Assembly (NCBI GenBank): GCA_963682025.1
Contig: OY821517.1
Coordinates: 109,533,625-109,597,624, forward strand
DNA: 64,000 nt
Reading direction: 5' to 3'
Source: Cordilura impudica
Taxonomy: Eukaryota > Arthropoda > Insecta > Diptera > Scathophagidae
Shown piece after piece: positions 9,477 to 21,800 of the stretch. Position numbers and translations under genes: made by a program. The notes under the pieces were generated by a model. It had not been told where the DNA came from, did not search any database, and worked only from the letters and a program-made list of their open reading frames with translations. Positions within the stretch are counted from its first letter, which is position 1. Each line of letters opens with the position of its first letter.

Positions 9477-12015
9477 TTATACAACTTCTTGATTTGTGTT
9501 ATTACATCTTAAAAATTGTGTGACATTTCTTTTAAAAACATTAACATATCTTTCTAATTTGACATAGTTAGGTAACGTATTATATATTTTTAGTCCCTTG
9601 AAGAAGAGAGATCTTTGCATTGCTGTTGTTGTCACCCTTTGTAATCTAAAGTTTTCTGCGTTTCTTAAGTTATACGGTTGAGCTTCTTCCACGTACATCA
9701 GTTGGTCGATCAAATATTCTGGAGCATTACCCATCTTCATCTTCTGGACAAAATTCAACGTATTAAATTCTAATCTTTGTTGTATGTTTAGCCATTTCAA
9801 TATATCTAGCATATTTTGGATGGGAGTATATCTGTTACATTTTAAAATAGAGCGCAAAGCCTTATTTTGAAGTTTTTGCAATCTTTCCAATTGTGTTGTT
9901 GTACAGCAGGTATACAGAATTGTGGAGCCGAATTCAAAATTAGGTTTTATCATCGCGTTATACATATTTATTGCCGTTGTTATCGATATTTTATTTCGCA
10001 CCCGTTTAAAAAGCCGATTTTTTCCAATTTTCTTACGTATGTAATCGACGTGATGTTTAAATTTTAAGTCTTTATCGATTTTGAAACCCAGATATTTTAT
10101 TTGATTAACTTTTTCAATTATTTCATTATTAATTTTAAAAACTGTGTTACTGTTCATGTTTATTGCCATTATTTTAGTTTTTTTTTCATTTAGTTTTAAT
10201 TTATTAATTTTCAGCCAATTGTTTATTTTGTTGATATCATGCATTATATTAACTTTACATTGTTCCTCTGTATTTCCTTGAGCATAGATCAGTGCGTCAT
10301 CAGCATATAAAATTATTTCGCATTTATTTAAAATATTGGGCATATAATTTATATATATATTAAATAATATATTTAATTTTATCCGATTTAACACCATTAG
10401 CTTTCGTAATTTGTTTTCGATTTGTCAGATATGATTTAAACTATTGCAGTTCATTTTCTCTGATACTATACATATACAGTTTTTTTTAATCAATAGCTCT
10501 CTATCGATAGTCTCGAACGCTCTTTTGAGGTCCAAGAAAATTGCCATCATCTTATTATTTTTATTACAATATTTCCATTTATTTATCACATAGTTTACCG
10601 TTGTTTCGCAAGAGTATTTTTTTCTGAAACCAGATAGATATTTTGAAAACATATAGTTTTCTTCCATATAGCTTTCCAACTGTTCTTTAAAAATTTTTTC
10701 TATAATTTTTTCAAGTGTTTTTAAGGTGTTTATTGGGCGGAATTCTTCACATTTGTTTATTTTGGCTATTTTTTTACAGGTGTTACCATAGAATACTTTC
10801 AATTTTCAGGGAATATACCAGTCTTGAAAGATTTATTTATAATATAAAGCATATTTTTACCAATAATGTTAAAATCTTGTGTGTTCTTTAGGCATTTGCA
10901 TATGTTTTTCAGTTCTATTAAAGAAAATATCAAAGGTATGTTGTTTGTATATTGCACTTTTTCTTTGCATCCGTTATTGATTTAACACTAACGACAAAAT
11001 AGTTATTAAATTGGGTAGCGATTTGATAGTCATCCTTATACTCTATATTGTTAAACATCACATTTTTTATCACATTGGCATTTTTCTTAAGTACTAAGTT
11101 TTTTATTGCATTCCACATTTGTTTCTGGTCTTTGGAATTATTTATTTTGTTGTTAACATATTTGTTTTTTTCATTTTCAATTTTATTTTTATACATATTT
11201 CTTATTAATTTATATTCATTTCATGCAGATTCTGTATTTTCCGTTTAAGCGATTTGGTATTTAATAATTTTTTCTCTTTTGAGTATTTTTAAGTCTTCGT
11301 TGAACCATTTGTGAACATCGTTCTTTATATTCACTATTTTTTTGTTTGTACATTTTTTAATCGTATCTTCGATACATGTGTCGATTATATCTACGCTCTT
11401 CTCGAGTTCTCTATTGAACAGATCCTGATTATAATTAAATATTTCAATTTCTTTTCTATTTCTTTGGTTTTGATTTTCATTTTTATATTCAATTTTTATA
11501 TCTATTGCTTCATGGTCTGATATTTTATCGGCGCTATTGATTTTCGTTGTTATATGATCATTATTTGTTATAACGTAGTTTATTATTGTTCTCGAATTTT
11601 TTGTGATGTTGAAATCACCTGCTACTATTATATCATAAGTTGTTTCAGATATGTCTTCAATTAATTGCTCAAAAACTGTACAAAATTCTGTTTCACTGCT
11701 ACTTGGTGATCTATAAACCGCCATTATTACGATTTGTTTTTTTACCAAATTTGGCCACGTAAGCACTAAAACAATAATTTGAGTCGGAAGTTTTTTGAAA
11801 AATTTGTGTAATGTTCCACAGTTTTTTAAAATATATAGTAAGTCCCCCCGTCCTTTTTGAGTTTGACCGTGTACGATATTGATTATATTCACCTAGAAGT
11901 ATTTCTTGTTCATCTATATCTTATGTTAAATGGGTCTCTGTAAGTATAATGAAGTCTGGGTTTCTTTTATGAGCAATTATTTCCAATTGAATATAGTTAT
12001 TTCCTGTGATTGTTA
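9477..12015 (-). pseudogene. CR1-like LINE ORF2: endonuclease-reverse transcriptase, broken
   Basis: The endonuclease is spread over two frames. About 11893-12015 holds PDFIILTETHLT with the catalytic Glu, and 11245-11892 holds IIVAGDFNI and ADKISDHEAIDIKI, the catalytic His motif. The reverse transcriptase follows. FRPINTLKTLEKIIEK and SGFRKKYSCET lie at 10425-10802 together with the palm motif FLDLKRAFETID, and ILYADDALIYA, the YADD active site, lies at the start of 9477-10397. The block normally holding PQGS before YADD is missing or scrambled near 10390, so the enzyme cannot work. The C terminus has a SLFFKGLKIYNTLP segment common in CR1/L2-type elements. Intact elements of this kind copy their own RNA at a nicked target. 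At least four frames are needed to read it through. Confidence 0.85.
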
Positions 12016-13328
12016 AACTATTAACCCCAGCCTCTTCTTTCTCATATTAAGCATATTTTGATATACCGGACATTCTCTATTTGATACGATATGATTTTCG
12101 TCAAGTTCCATATTAAGCTTTTTATTTGTTCTTATACAGTTAATGCATTTATTAATTATTTCTTTTTCGCATTCCTTTGATTTATGGTTTCCGTGGCATC
12201 TATAACATGTTTCTTCATTTTTACACTCGGCCGCCTTATGATTATATCCTTGGCATTTATAGCATTGAATTATGTCAGTTCCATCAAATATTCTACATTT
12301 TTCCCATCCAATATTTAACTTTTGTGCTGTCTTCATTTTTGTGTAAGTTTCTTTGTCTGCTTTTATTTTCACATTATAAATTACTTTATTATATCTTTTG
12401 AATTCGTTAGATTTCACTATTTTCATTTCATGATCTTGCAATTGCTTATTTTGTCTCTTAATTTTCTTCATTATTTCTTCTTCTGTATATTTAAATGACA
12501 TATCCGTTACTATTATTGACAAATCATTTTGTGTTGGCGCTTTTATATCATATGTATCATTCATTCCATTTTCAATAGCATTTTTTATCTTTTCTGTTTC
12601 TGTATCATTTTCACTTTGTATCACAATTGTTCCATTTCTTCGGTTTTCAATGTTTGTTATATTTAGGTTAATTGGATCCACCTTATTGTTCAGATCCTCT
12701 TTTGTTTTTCCCACGCTTTGTTTTTCTTTAGGTTTTATTATTAGTGGTACTTGTTTTTTAAAATCTGGCAGCTTCGTATTCTTTTTTATTATTTCAGCGA
12801 ATGACGGTTTGTTTTGATTGTCATTTGTTTCTTTTATTGTTTTCTTTATTTCTTTACATAGCTTTGCATTGTTTTCTTCGATTGTGTTAAAGAAGTCTTT
12901 ATTTTTATTTTCGAATTCATTTACCACGCCGCAGAGGTTTTTTATTTCTTTTACATTTTCACCAATTTTTTGCGCATTATCTATTTTTTTCAGTCTTTCC
13001 TCGTATCTTGTTTCAATTGCTTCTAGTAATTGTTTGATTTCATTTTCATTTTACTTTAATGACACTTTAAATTCGGATTTGTATTCAGCTAGTTTTAGTT
13101 TTTGGCGACACCATCTTGGATCTCCTTCAGTACAAAATCTATATTATGGATATACTACACACAGTCATCACACATAAATCTAACAAATGAATGGGTTTCC
13201 AAAATTTTTGAGGAATATTGATCCAGATCTGAGCATTTATCCGCGTAATGATATACTTTTCCACATACTCCTGCACATAATATTCCTGTTTCGCCGCGGA
13301 TTGTTCTTTTGCATTTATGGCATTCAGC
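12013..13328 (-). pseudogene. CR1-like LINE ORF1: PHD finger, coiled coil, CCHC knuckles, broken
   Basis: An N-terminal PHD finger is readable at 13153-13328, with Cys4-His-Cys3 spacing: CHKC, LCAGVC, a YH, a KC and FMCDDC. It is followed by a stop. A Glu/Lys-rich stretch at about 12930-13060 in another frame looks like a coiled coil. The main open part, 12013-12927, is about 304 residues. It has an RRM-like middle (RRNGTIVIQSENDTETEKIK) and three CCHC-type knuckles near its C terminus (CYKCQGYNHKAAEC, CYRCHGNHKSKEC, CINC...), expected to bind element RNA. The start codon may have been lost through a T inserted in an ATGGCT-like context at 13329-13331 (atTggct). Confidence 0.8.
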
Positions 13329-13345
13329 CAATGCAACAAGTTAAA

Positions 13346-13685
13346 AAAAAAATTTTTTTTTTTGAATTGTTTTTTCTTTTTTTTTAATTGTTTTTATTGA
13401 ACTTTTGTTCTTATGCACTGCTATTTAAATTTGTTATTGGTATGAATAGTCCTTTTTCTATTTTTTAACCAATAAATATTTTATTTTTCATAAATTCACA
13501 GAGCTTAATTTTACGTTCGTTTCACGTTCACGTTATTCAACGATGTGATGCCGTTGGGCACGTCGTCATTGCACCCGCTATCCCAATAAACGCTAGTCTT
13601 TGTATCCTACTTAATTTTACGCTTAATAGAAGTTACCATTACATAGTGAATTAAAAACCGTAAGAATTTTCCATTTTAAAATGTA
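13346..13685. other. Spacer between two head-to-head LINEs
   Basis: Probably includes the 5' UTR of the minus-strand LINE: a block near 13500-13580 is less AT-rich than its surroundings. I see no coding signal. Confidence 0.4.
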
Positions 13686-14565
13686 TACCCCTTAAGGAAA
13701 GGAAAAAGTCAGTCTCAATTCGTTAGTCAAAGCGATCAAACGTTCCGTTACTACGAATGCTAAAGTCAGTGAAGTGTGTGCTTATAATAAAAAATCAAAA
13801 AGCAAGTTCAGAAAACAAACAGTGATAAAGTTGTATTAATATAAACACATATACATTATAAAAATAAATTTTCTTAAAAAAAAAAAAAAGAATTTTAATA
13901 CAAACAATAATTAAAACTAAACTTCGCACTTAGGGGTGATTAATAATGGATCGGTTGATTCTCCAAAATCAACCACTATTCACAATCGACAAAAATAAAC
14001 ATTTAACTATTTCGACCAATGGACCAAAATACCTTATTATGTCCAGAACAAACTGGAATAGCCGAAAAGAAAATGATGACAACAATTCGACCTTAGCTAA
14101 CGTTTCTCCATTTCTGATCAAAAAAGTTATCGACGGCTTATGCGGCAATCAGGTAGAAATGTGTAAAAAACTCCGTAATGGAAACATTTTAATTAAAACC
14201 AAAAATAATACACAAGCCGAAAAACTAATTACATTGACTGCCCTTTCTCCCACCATCAAAGTTAATGTCAGCGAACATTCATCGCTCAACTTCTCCAAAG
14301 GTGTGATCTACTCCAATGACTTAAGAGGAATTGAAGAGGAAGAAATTCTTAATGAATTGAAACCGCAAAATGTGTCCGAAATAAAGAAAATATTGAAAAA
14401 TGTCAATGGATTACTTAAAGAAACTGGACTAATCATTGTGACATTTGCCAAATTAAACTTGCCAGAAACATTAAATATTGGATATGAAAAAGTTAAAATA
14501 AGTCCATATGTCCCTTACCCACTGACATGCAGAAAATGCTTACGATATGGTCATCCAACAAATAA

Positions 14566-15192
14566 CACAAGGGAACAAAATTGAACTTTTTTTGTGTTGA
14601 TTTGAAATTTATAGCAAATTTTTACTAATTTGAGGTCGCTGATTTCAAATCTGCACTTGGTTTTTTTCTATCAGCTCGACTTTTCGAGATATACCGTTAT
14701 GTTCAAAATTAAGGCACTTCCGCTACATATATTGGAATAACTTGAAAACGGTTCACCATATTAAATTAAAAAAAAAATCCGAAACTCGCAAACAATATTC
14801 TCTTAAAGCCGTGCTTACGTTGTTTTTAAATTTTCCAAGTAGTTTTAGAGATATCGTTCAAGTTTTGAAAAAAAAATTAAAATTTTTTAAAAAAAAACAT
14901 TGTTTTTGTTCTTTAAAAATTCCTAAAAAATAAAAATGGGACAAAAATCACAGTTTTGGTCTACAAACAGTTAGCTAAATATATTTCGAATAAAATGAGC
15001 TTTATTTCATTGCAATCGGTGCACAACTTTTGATTTTGTTCACGATTTACTGAATTGATATAAATCGCGATTTCCATACAAAAATAACATTTTCTAATGT
15101 GTAAGTGTTTGTATGTAATAAGTTAGTTTTTTATGATTCTAAGAATTAAAAAAATTAAGTAATAAAAAAAGATTATTTCATTTTTATGGTCA
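14566..15192. repeat. Left TIR of the LINE-inserted transposon
   Basis: Inverted partner of 17383-17994. Good match from about 14645 (ctgcacttggtttttttctatc) onward. Bases 14563-14601 instead match an internal segment at 17011-17048 next to the transposase start. Confidence 0.8.
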
Positions 15193-15271
15193 GCTATACT
15201 TTTTAATTTAACACAAAAAGAGAATTTTAAAGAAAAATAAAAAATTTTAATACACAAATATTACAATGTAA

Positions 15272-16964
15272 TTACAACTCATCGAAAAATTTTCTTTTAT
15301 AAGATTTTCTTAAATAACCCTGTTTAGAGGGATTTGTTTTAATGCTCCAGCAATAGTCCGCCATCATATGCTTATCCCAGTGACCCTGGTACCGCTCCTC
15401 TATAGTGCGGATATCTTGATGGAAACGTTCACCTTGTTCTTCACTGAAGTCTCCAAGATTTTCAGGGAAACAATCCAAATGACTGTGTAGGTAGTGCACC
15501 TTAATGCTCATATTACAACCAAGCTGCTTGAAATGTGACAACATGTTTTCCACGTGGTCCGAATAGTGCTCACCCTTTTTGTTTCCCAGGAAATTGCGCA
15601 CTATCCAAACAAATTCATTCCAAGCATTTCTTTCAATATCTGTCATGGAATTACTAGAATTTTCATCATTGATTAATTTTTTGATTTGAGGGCCATCAAA
15701 AATGCCAGCTTTCAGTTTCTCCGAACTCAAATTGTTGAACTTTTTACTGATATATCTGAAACAATCACCGTCCTTGTTGAGAGCTTTGACAAATTGTTTC
15801 ATAAGTCCTAGCTTGATATGGAGAGGTGGCAGTATTATGCGATCCCTGGGCACAAGTGGTTGATTAACTATATTGTGGTTTCCTGGAACCATAGCTTCCC
15901 TCGAAGGCCAGTCTTTCTTACTCCAGTGTTCAGATCTGGCTCTGCTATCCCATAAACAAATGAAACACGGATATTTTGTGTAGCCACCTTGTTGGCCTAG
16001 AAGAAAATTCACCATTTTTAGATCCACACAAATTAGCCAGCGGTGTTCGTTGTACTTTATTTTATTTATAACTGAGGCAATTGTAGAATATTCTTCTTTA
16101 GCTTTAGTTGAATGTGCAATGGGCAACGAACCCAATTTATTACCGTTATGCAGAAGTACACATTTTAGGCTGCGTTTAGAAGAATCTATAAATAGTCGCC
16201 AGTCATTTGGATCATACTCCTCTAATCCCATCGCTGTTACTAAACCAGGAACATCTGAACAATAAACAAATTCATCGTCTTCGGAAAAGAATGGAAGTAA
16301 GTTTTTTTTCTCTGTTACGGTAGTATGAAATTGTTGTTCCTTGGGTTAACAGATTTTTTTGCTTTAATCGAGAAGCAAGAATTTCAGATGTTTTTTTAGA
16401 AAGTCCAAGGTCTCTCACTAAATCACTAAGCTCCTCCTGATTAAATTGCTCGCGTTCAGAAGAAATATCTAAATGCAAGTCATCTGATCCAAATTCAGAA
16501 ATTGGTGAAGGAACATTTTGTCGTAAGTCGTGGAAATTGTGTGTAGATGTAGATGGTTGTGGTTCTGAATCCTCACTAGAGTACAGGACTGGTTGGGTAA
16601 TAGACAACACGTTAGGATAAATCCATTTAGACCGGTTTGTTTTATTAATGCCTGTTATGTTGACAGCGCAAAAATAACAATCATCATAATGATTCGAAGG
16701 TTCCCGCCAGATCATTGGTGTTTTATACTTGAAGTGGGTCCGTTGCTTGTTTGCCCATAACCTTAAATACTCTACACAGTTTTTACATACAGTATTAGGA
16801 ATCCAGTACTTGTCACGGGTTTCCATGGTAAATCCGAAGTAGTCAAAATAAATTTTTTTAATAAAATCTGACACACTTTTTCTATTTTTTATAAACGTGT
16901 ATTCGCCACATATGTTACAAAAATAGTTGGGATTGATTTTACAGGTGTTTCTTGACGTAGCCAT
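15272..16964 (-). pseudogene. Transposase-like gene of an uncharacterised arthropod family, one frameshift
   Basis: Read on the minus strand from ATG at 16964. The first part (16272-16964) has a Cys-rich N terminus: FCNICGEYT, then CKNCVEYLRLWANK, then a DDCYFC group, likely a zinc-binding DNA-binding region. An acidic Ser-rich linker and a helical NQEELSDLVRDLGLSKK segment follow. The second part (15272-16231) is one base out of frame. The shift sits in a run of eight T on the plus strand (16302-16309), and alternate-frame codons bridge the gap as SEDDEFVYCSDVPG. It holds YPCFICLWDSRAR, LPPLHIKLGLMKQFVKAL, HYLHSHLDCFPENLGDF and SEEQGERFHQDIRTIEERY, the last two being strongly conserved family signatures. 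Corrected length is about 560 residues. A homopolymer error in the assembly could explain the frameshift, in which case the gene would be intact. Confidence 0.8.
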
Positions 16965-17010
16965 TGCACAATTTTGAAGTATATATCAAAGTAACACAAT
17001 TTTCAATAAA

Positions 17011-17048
17011 TAACACACGGAAACAAAATTGAACTTTTTTGTGTTGAC
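17011..17048. repeat. Internal copy of the transposon's left tip
   Basis: About 37 of 39 positions agree with 14563-14601, including the TAA before the tip. It is in the same orientation as the left end and lies about 50 bp upstream of the transposase ATG at 16964. Confidence 0.75.
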
Positions 17049-17382
17049 TGATTAAATGTTCAATGTAAAATGATTTATATTTTTTGTCGTTATACTTTTC
17101 GCTTTCGTAAACACTTGTTGAATGAGAAAAATTGGTTGAATGAACCCATATAAATACTTAGTAGTTTTTTACTGAAGTACCAAATTTTATTGACAGTCAC
17201 TTATGAATGAACACATGTGTTCAGGGGAATTCCTTTAAAAAATCATCCGTTACCAACGGTAAACCACACATCAATAAAAACAAGTGGACTTTTCTTTTTT
17301 CTCTTTAATTGACTGTGAACTGACTAGGTGTCATAAAGGGACAATAAAATTTATAGGCGTTATGAGTTTGCTACCGCAACCA

Positions 17383-17994
17383 TAAAAATGAAATAATCTT
17401 TTTTTATTACTTAATTTTTTTTAATTCTTAGAATCATAAAAAACTAACTTATTACATACAAACACTTACACATTAGAAAATGTTATTTTTGTATGGAAAT
17501 CGCGATTTATATCAATTCAGTAAATCGTGAACAAAATCAAAAGTTGTGCACCGATTGCAATGAAATAAAGCTCATTTTATTCGAAATATATTTAGCTAAC
17601 TGCCTGTAGACCAAAACTGTGATTTTTGTCCCATTTTTATTTTTTAGGAATTTTTAAAGAACAAAAAAAATGTTTTTTTTAAAAAAATTTTAATTTTTTT
17701 TTCAAAACTTGAACGATATCTCTAAAACTACTTGGAAAATTTAAAAACAAAGTAAGCACGGCTTTAAGAGAATATTGTTTGCGAGTTTCGGATTTTTTTT
17801 TTAATTTAATATGGTGAACCGTTTTCAAGTTATTCCAATATATGTAGCGGAAGTGCCTTAATTTTGAACATAACGGTATATCTCGAAAAGTCGAGCTGAT
17901 AGAAAAAAACCAAGGGCAGATTTGGATTCAGCGTCCCAAATAACCTTAAAAACAATATTCAGTTCTTAATCAACAGAACCATTGTTCCCTTGTG
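17383..17994. repeat. Right TIR of the LINE-inserted transposon
   Basis: Inverted partner of 14566-15192, with scattered differences and length changes in A/T runs. Ends at the TAA duplication. Confidence 0.8.
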
Positions 17995-18849
17995 TAATTG
18001 TTCGAACAAACAAATCTGCCCGCATTGCGCTCTAGATTACCATTTTGAAGAAGACGACGAAACATGCAAAAATCCAGCCACTTGCGTTAATTGCATATTT
18101 AATAATGTTGAAAACTACAATCACAGCGCTGTTGACAAAATCTGCCCAATATTCTTAAAAGAAAAAGAAATTCAGGTTATCATATCATTAGAAAAAATAG
18201 AGAGAAAAAAAGCAGTTGAAACATATAAACAACGCCACCAAAGTGGACAACCAACCTATGCTGCTGTTACAAAAACACAAACTTCAGATAAAAAAAACTC
18301 TTCAACAAACAACAACAAATTAAACTCAGATTCTGCAAACACATCTTCGAGAAAACAAGTGAGCTATGAAGATATCGATACAACACATGAGCCACATACC
18401 AACTTACCAAATCTCCTCTCACCAAAACCGAAACTAATACAGCTTCTCCCAAAAAACACATCGAATAGAGTAAAACAGGTTTTGAAAAGAAAGAATATGA
18501 AAACAAACACAACAAAACAAAAACTTACTAAAACTAAAGCTAAACAAAATACTGATGATAATGAGACATCAGAGACGATGTCACTTGATGAGTGATAGGT
18601 AATTATGTAAATAGTGCACCCTATACTATGCGTGGCTTCACCCGGGTGTGATAGCAGCCGTGCTTCAGTGATCGCTCAATCAACAGATATTGTTGATTGT
18701 ATGATTGCACTTCACAGAGTGGTTGGTCATATCTGGGTGTTGTTACGCATTTTATAGGGTCTATAATATCATGTAATTAAAAAAAAAAAAAAAAATGTAA
18801 TTCATAATATTAACACAAACAATTATTATAATAATTATTATTATTATTA

Positions 18850-21800
18850 ATGATACCATCTATAAATATTTTACAATGGAACATAAGAGGCTATCTTAAC
18901 AATTATAATGAATTACTAATGCTTATTAATAAGTACAATATAAAAATAATTTCAATCCAAGAATCTCACATTATTAAAAACAACAACATTCCTATCCCAA
19001 ACAATTTCCTTCTAATCAATCCCAAACAATTCCTTTCTAATTCATAACACAATCCACCACAAACAAATACCAATAACTAATGATTTTGAAACAATAGGCT
19101 TTGAAATACATTCAAAAATTAAATTTAATATAATATCAAGTTATATATCCCCATCTGTAAATTTTAACGAGCATAATCCTCAAAATGTACTTGGTAACTT
19201 TCACATACCTACACTCGTAACGGGTGACTTTAACAGTTGGAATCAAATTTGGGGTTCCAGAAAAAGTAATAGAAGAGGCAAAATACTAGCCAAATTTATA
19301 AATAATTAGAATTATACAATACTAAATGATAAGTCTCCTACACACTTTTCAACCCAAAACTCATTGACAAATATCGATTTGTCCTTTTGCTCATCCGCAC
19401 TTAGTGTACATACTTCTTGGACTATCGAGCAAGATTTATATGGAAGTGATCATTTTCCAATTATTTTAACATTATTCCACAATAATTTCGAAAACAACCA
19501 AATATAAATATAAACCTCGATTCAAAACTGATAAAGCCAACTGGGACTTATATGATAAAAAATTTATTTTTTATGATTCGTTAAGGAACCCAGATCCCAA
19601 TATTAACAAAGAAGCTGCAAACATAAAAAAAATTATATTACAATCAGCAAATGAATCGATTCCACAGTCTAGCCCACCAAATAGAAACTCCTTAGTACCA
19701 TGGTGGAACCATGAACTTGAGTGTTTAAAAATGGAAAAAAACAGATTATGGCATATATTTAGGAGATATATTAACAATGAAAATATGTTAAGATATAAAA
19801 GGGCAAATGCACTATTAAAAAGGAAAATAAAAGAGAGTCCCTTAACAAATTTACTTCCGAAATTAACCCAAACACTTCCCCTAAAAGAATATGGAATAAT
19901 ATCAAAAGATTTTGCGGATATAAAACAACACACAATATTCACTGCATTGAAAGCAGTCAACCCCCTTTTAATAATTTAACCAAACCTACTGACATAGCAA
20001 ACGAATTGGGAAAGTTCTGGTCTCATAACTCCTCCGATCAAAATTTTCCACTCAAATTCCAAGAAAACAAAACCAATTTTAGAGAACACTTAATTTATAT
20101 AAACCCAAAAATAAAGCAAAATACATAGAACAGGATATAAATAATATAGAATTTATTTCAACCCTCCATAGACTTAAAGGGAAAACTCCAGGTCAGGATA
20201 GAATATCATATAATATGATAAAAAATTCACCAAACATTGTTAAAAAAAGAATATGAAATTATTTTAATAACATTTTTCATACAAGTATACCTCAACAATA
20301 CAAAACAAGTTTGATTATTCCCATACAAAAACCAAACTGCATCCAAACCTCAGCAAAATCCTATAGACCTATCTCTCTTAACTCTTGTATTGACAAAATA
20401 ATGGATAAAATTATCGCCAATAGACTCTGGTGGTATATAACATCAAATAAGTTAATTAATAATAATCAAATGGGTTTCAGAAAAGGTAAATCAACCGCGG
20501 ATGCCCTACTATATATTGAACACCTAGCTGCTAATAGTATCGCCACCAAAAACCACATTACAATTTAATCATTAGACTTTGAAAAAGCATACGGTAAAAT
20601 AGGTATCCACACAGTGATTAATCAGTTAATCTCGTGGAAACTTGGGCCAAAGATAATCAATTATATAATTAATTTTATGACAAACCGAAAATTTATTGTT
20701 CGATTAGGTAAAAACATCTCCCAAACTTTTAATCTACACAATGGAATACCACAAGGATCTCCTTTGTCAGTCATCCTATTTCTTGTTGCATACAACAGAC
20801 TATGCGATATAATATCATTACATAAAAATTTTAATTTCTGTGTTTACGCAGATGATTTTAATATTATAATAAAATCAAAAAAGGAAAAAAATCCTATTGT
20901 TTGCATAAATAATCTTGTTGATGATATTTTACAGTGATGTGAAGAGTCAGGAGCTACCTTATCGCCGACAAAATGCAAATCTATGCACATATGTAGAAAA
21001 CACAATTGTACATGCAATATTATTTCAAATAATTTACAAGTTATCCAAACTAATAAATTAAAAATTTTGGGAGTTATTTAACAGAAACCTTAGATGGAAC
21101 TCGCACATTGAATACTTGATTAATGCTTTATCCAATCGCATTAACATAATAAAATGCCTTTCAGGCATCAAATTTAATTGCAATACTATCACCCTATTAC
21201 AAATTATCAAATCCTTCGTCATATCTAAAATAAGATATGGATTATTCTTATATGGTAAGTCATCTAAATCATCATTGAAAAAATTAAAAACTTTAACTAA
21301 TACTGTTAACCGTTGTGCTCTCGGTGCAATACGAACCACCCCCATTAACGATATAATATTTGAATCTAATATATTAAATATAGAATCTCTGTACTATCTT
21401 GAAGCAAGAAAACTTATAAAATCAATTTTGTTTTGCCACAACTCTCCCTTACAAAAAATCGTTGAAAACTTCCATAAATCCAGGAAAACATCAAGAATTC
21501 ATTCTGCTTTATACAATACTTTAAAAGTCTCTAAACATTTTGACCTACCAACAAAAGTAATGAAGTGGGATATCTTAACGCACCCCCCATGGCACTTAAG
21601 TTCTGAATCAATTGATTTAACATTAACAAAGTACAAGAAAGAAGACACTCCCGTATCCCAATATCGTACACTTTTTTACAAAACTATCAGCGAATACCAG
21701 GACAGAACTATTATATACACAGATGGCTCGAAGTGTAAAGAGACAGTATCATATGGGGTCACATCTGTAGACAGAATAATCAGTACCTCAATCCTTCCTG

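Larger units (their letters stand above)
9409..13345 (-). mobile_element. CR1-like (jockey-superfamily) LINE, near full length, degenerate
   Basis: On the minus strand the order is ORF1 (PHD finger, coiled coil, zinc knuckles), then ORF2 (apurinic-type endonuclease, reverse transcriptase), then a (TAC)n tail at 9410-9430. This is a complete LINE layout of about 3.9 kb. There is no RNase H, and PHD fingers in ORF1 are known from CR1-like elements, so a CR1/L2-type clade is the likely home. Its 5' end faces the 5' end of the I-clade LINE, giving a head-to-head pair with a ~340-bp spacer. Confidence 0.75.
14566..17994 (-). mobile_element. DNA transposon with ~620-bp TIRs inserted in LINE ORF1
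   Basis: The ends are cacaagggaacaa at 14566 and its inverse ttgttcccttgtg ending at 17994. They are flanked by the same three bases TAA (14563-14565 and 17995-17997), a clean 3-bp target duplication. Inverted similarity continues inward to about 15192 and 17383, although the first ~80 bp after the tip differ between the two ends. One gene on the minus strand lies between. The encoded protein matches a large uncharacterised arthropod family that I cannot name. Because it interrupts the I LINE, it is younger than that copy. Confidence 0.9.
13946..18595 (+). pseudogene. I-clade LINE ORF1 (Gag-like), interrupted inside a zinc knuckle
   Basis: The 5' part (13946-14565) begins MDRLILQNQPLF and runs open for about 206 codons to CRKCLRYGHPTNN, the first three zinc-binding positions of a CCHC knuckle. 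The fourth Cys lies on the far side of the 14566-17994 insertion, at about 17998, within a CSNKQICPHCALDYH segment. Two further Cys/His groups follow (ETCKNPATCVNC and a C-terminal set). If the insert and one copy of its TAA duplication are discounted, the two halves are in the same frame and the knuckle has exact CX2CX4HX4C spacing. The C-terminal ~150 residues are Lys/Asn/Thr-rich and end at TGA 18593. The product would be an RNA-binding nucleocapsid-like protein. ORF1 looks otherwise intact, unlike ORF2. Confidence 0.85.
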
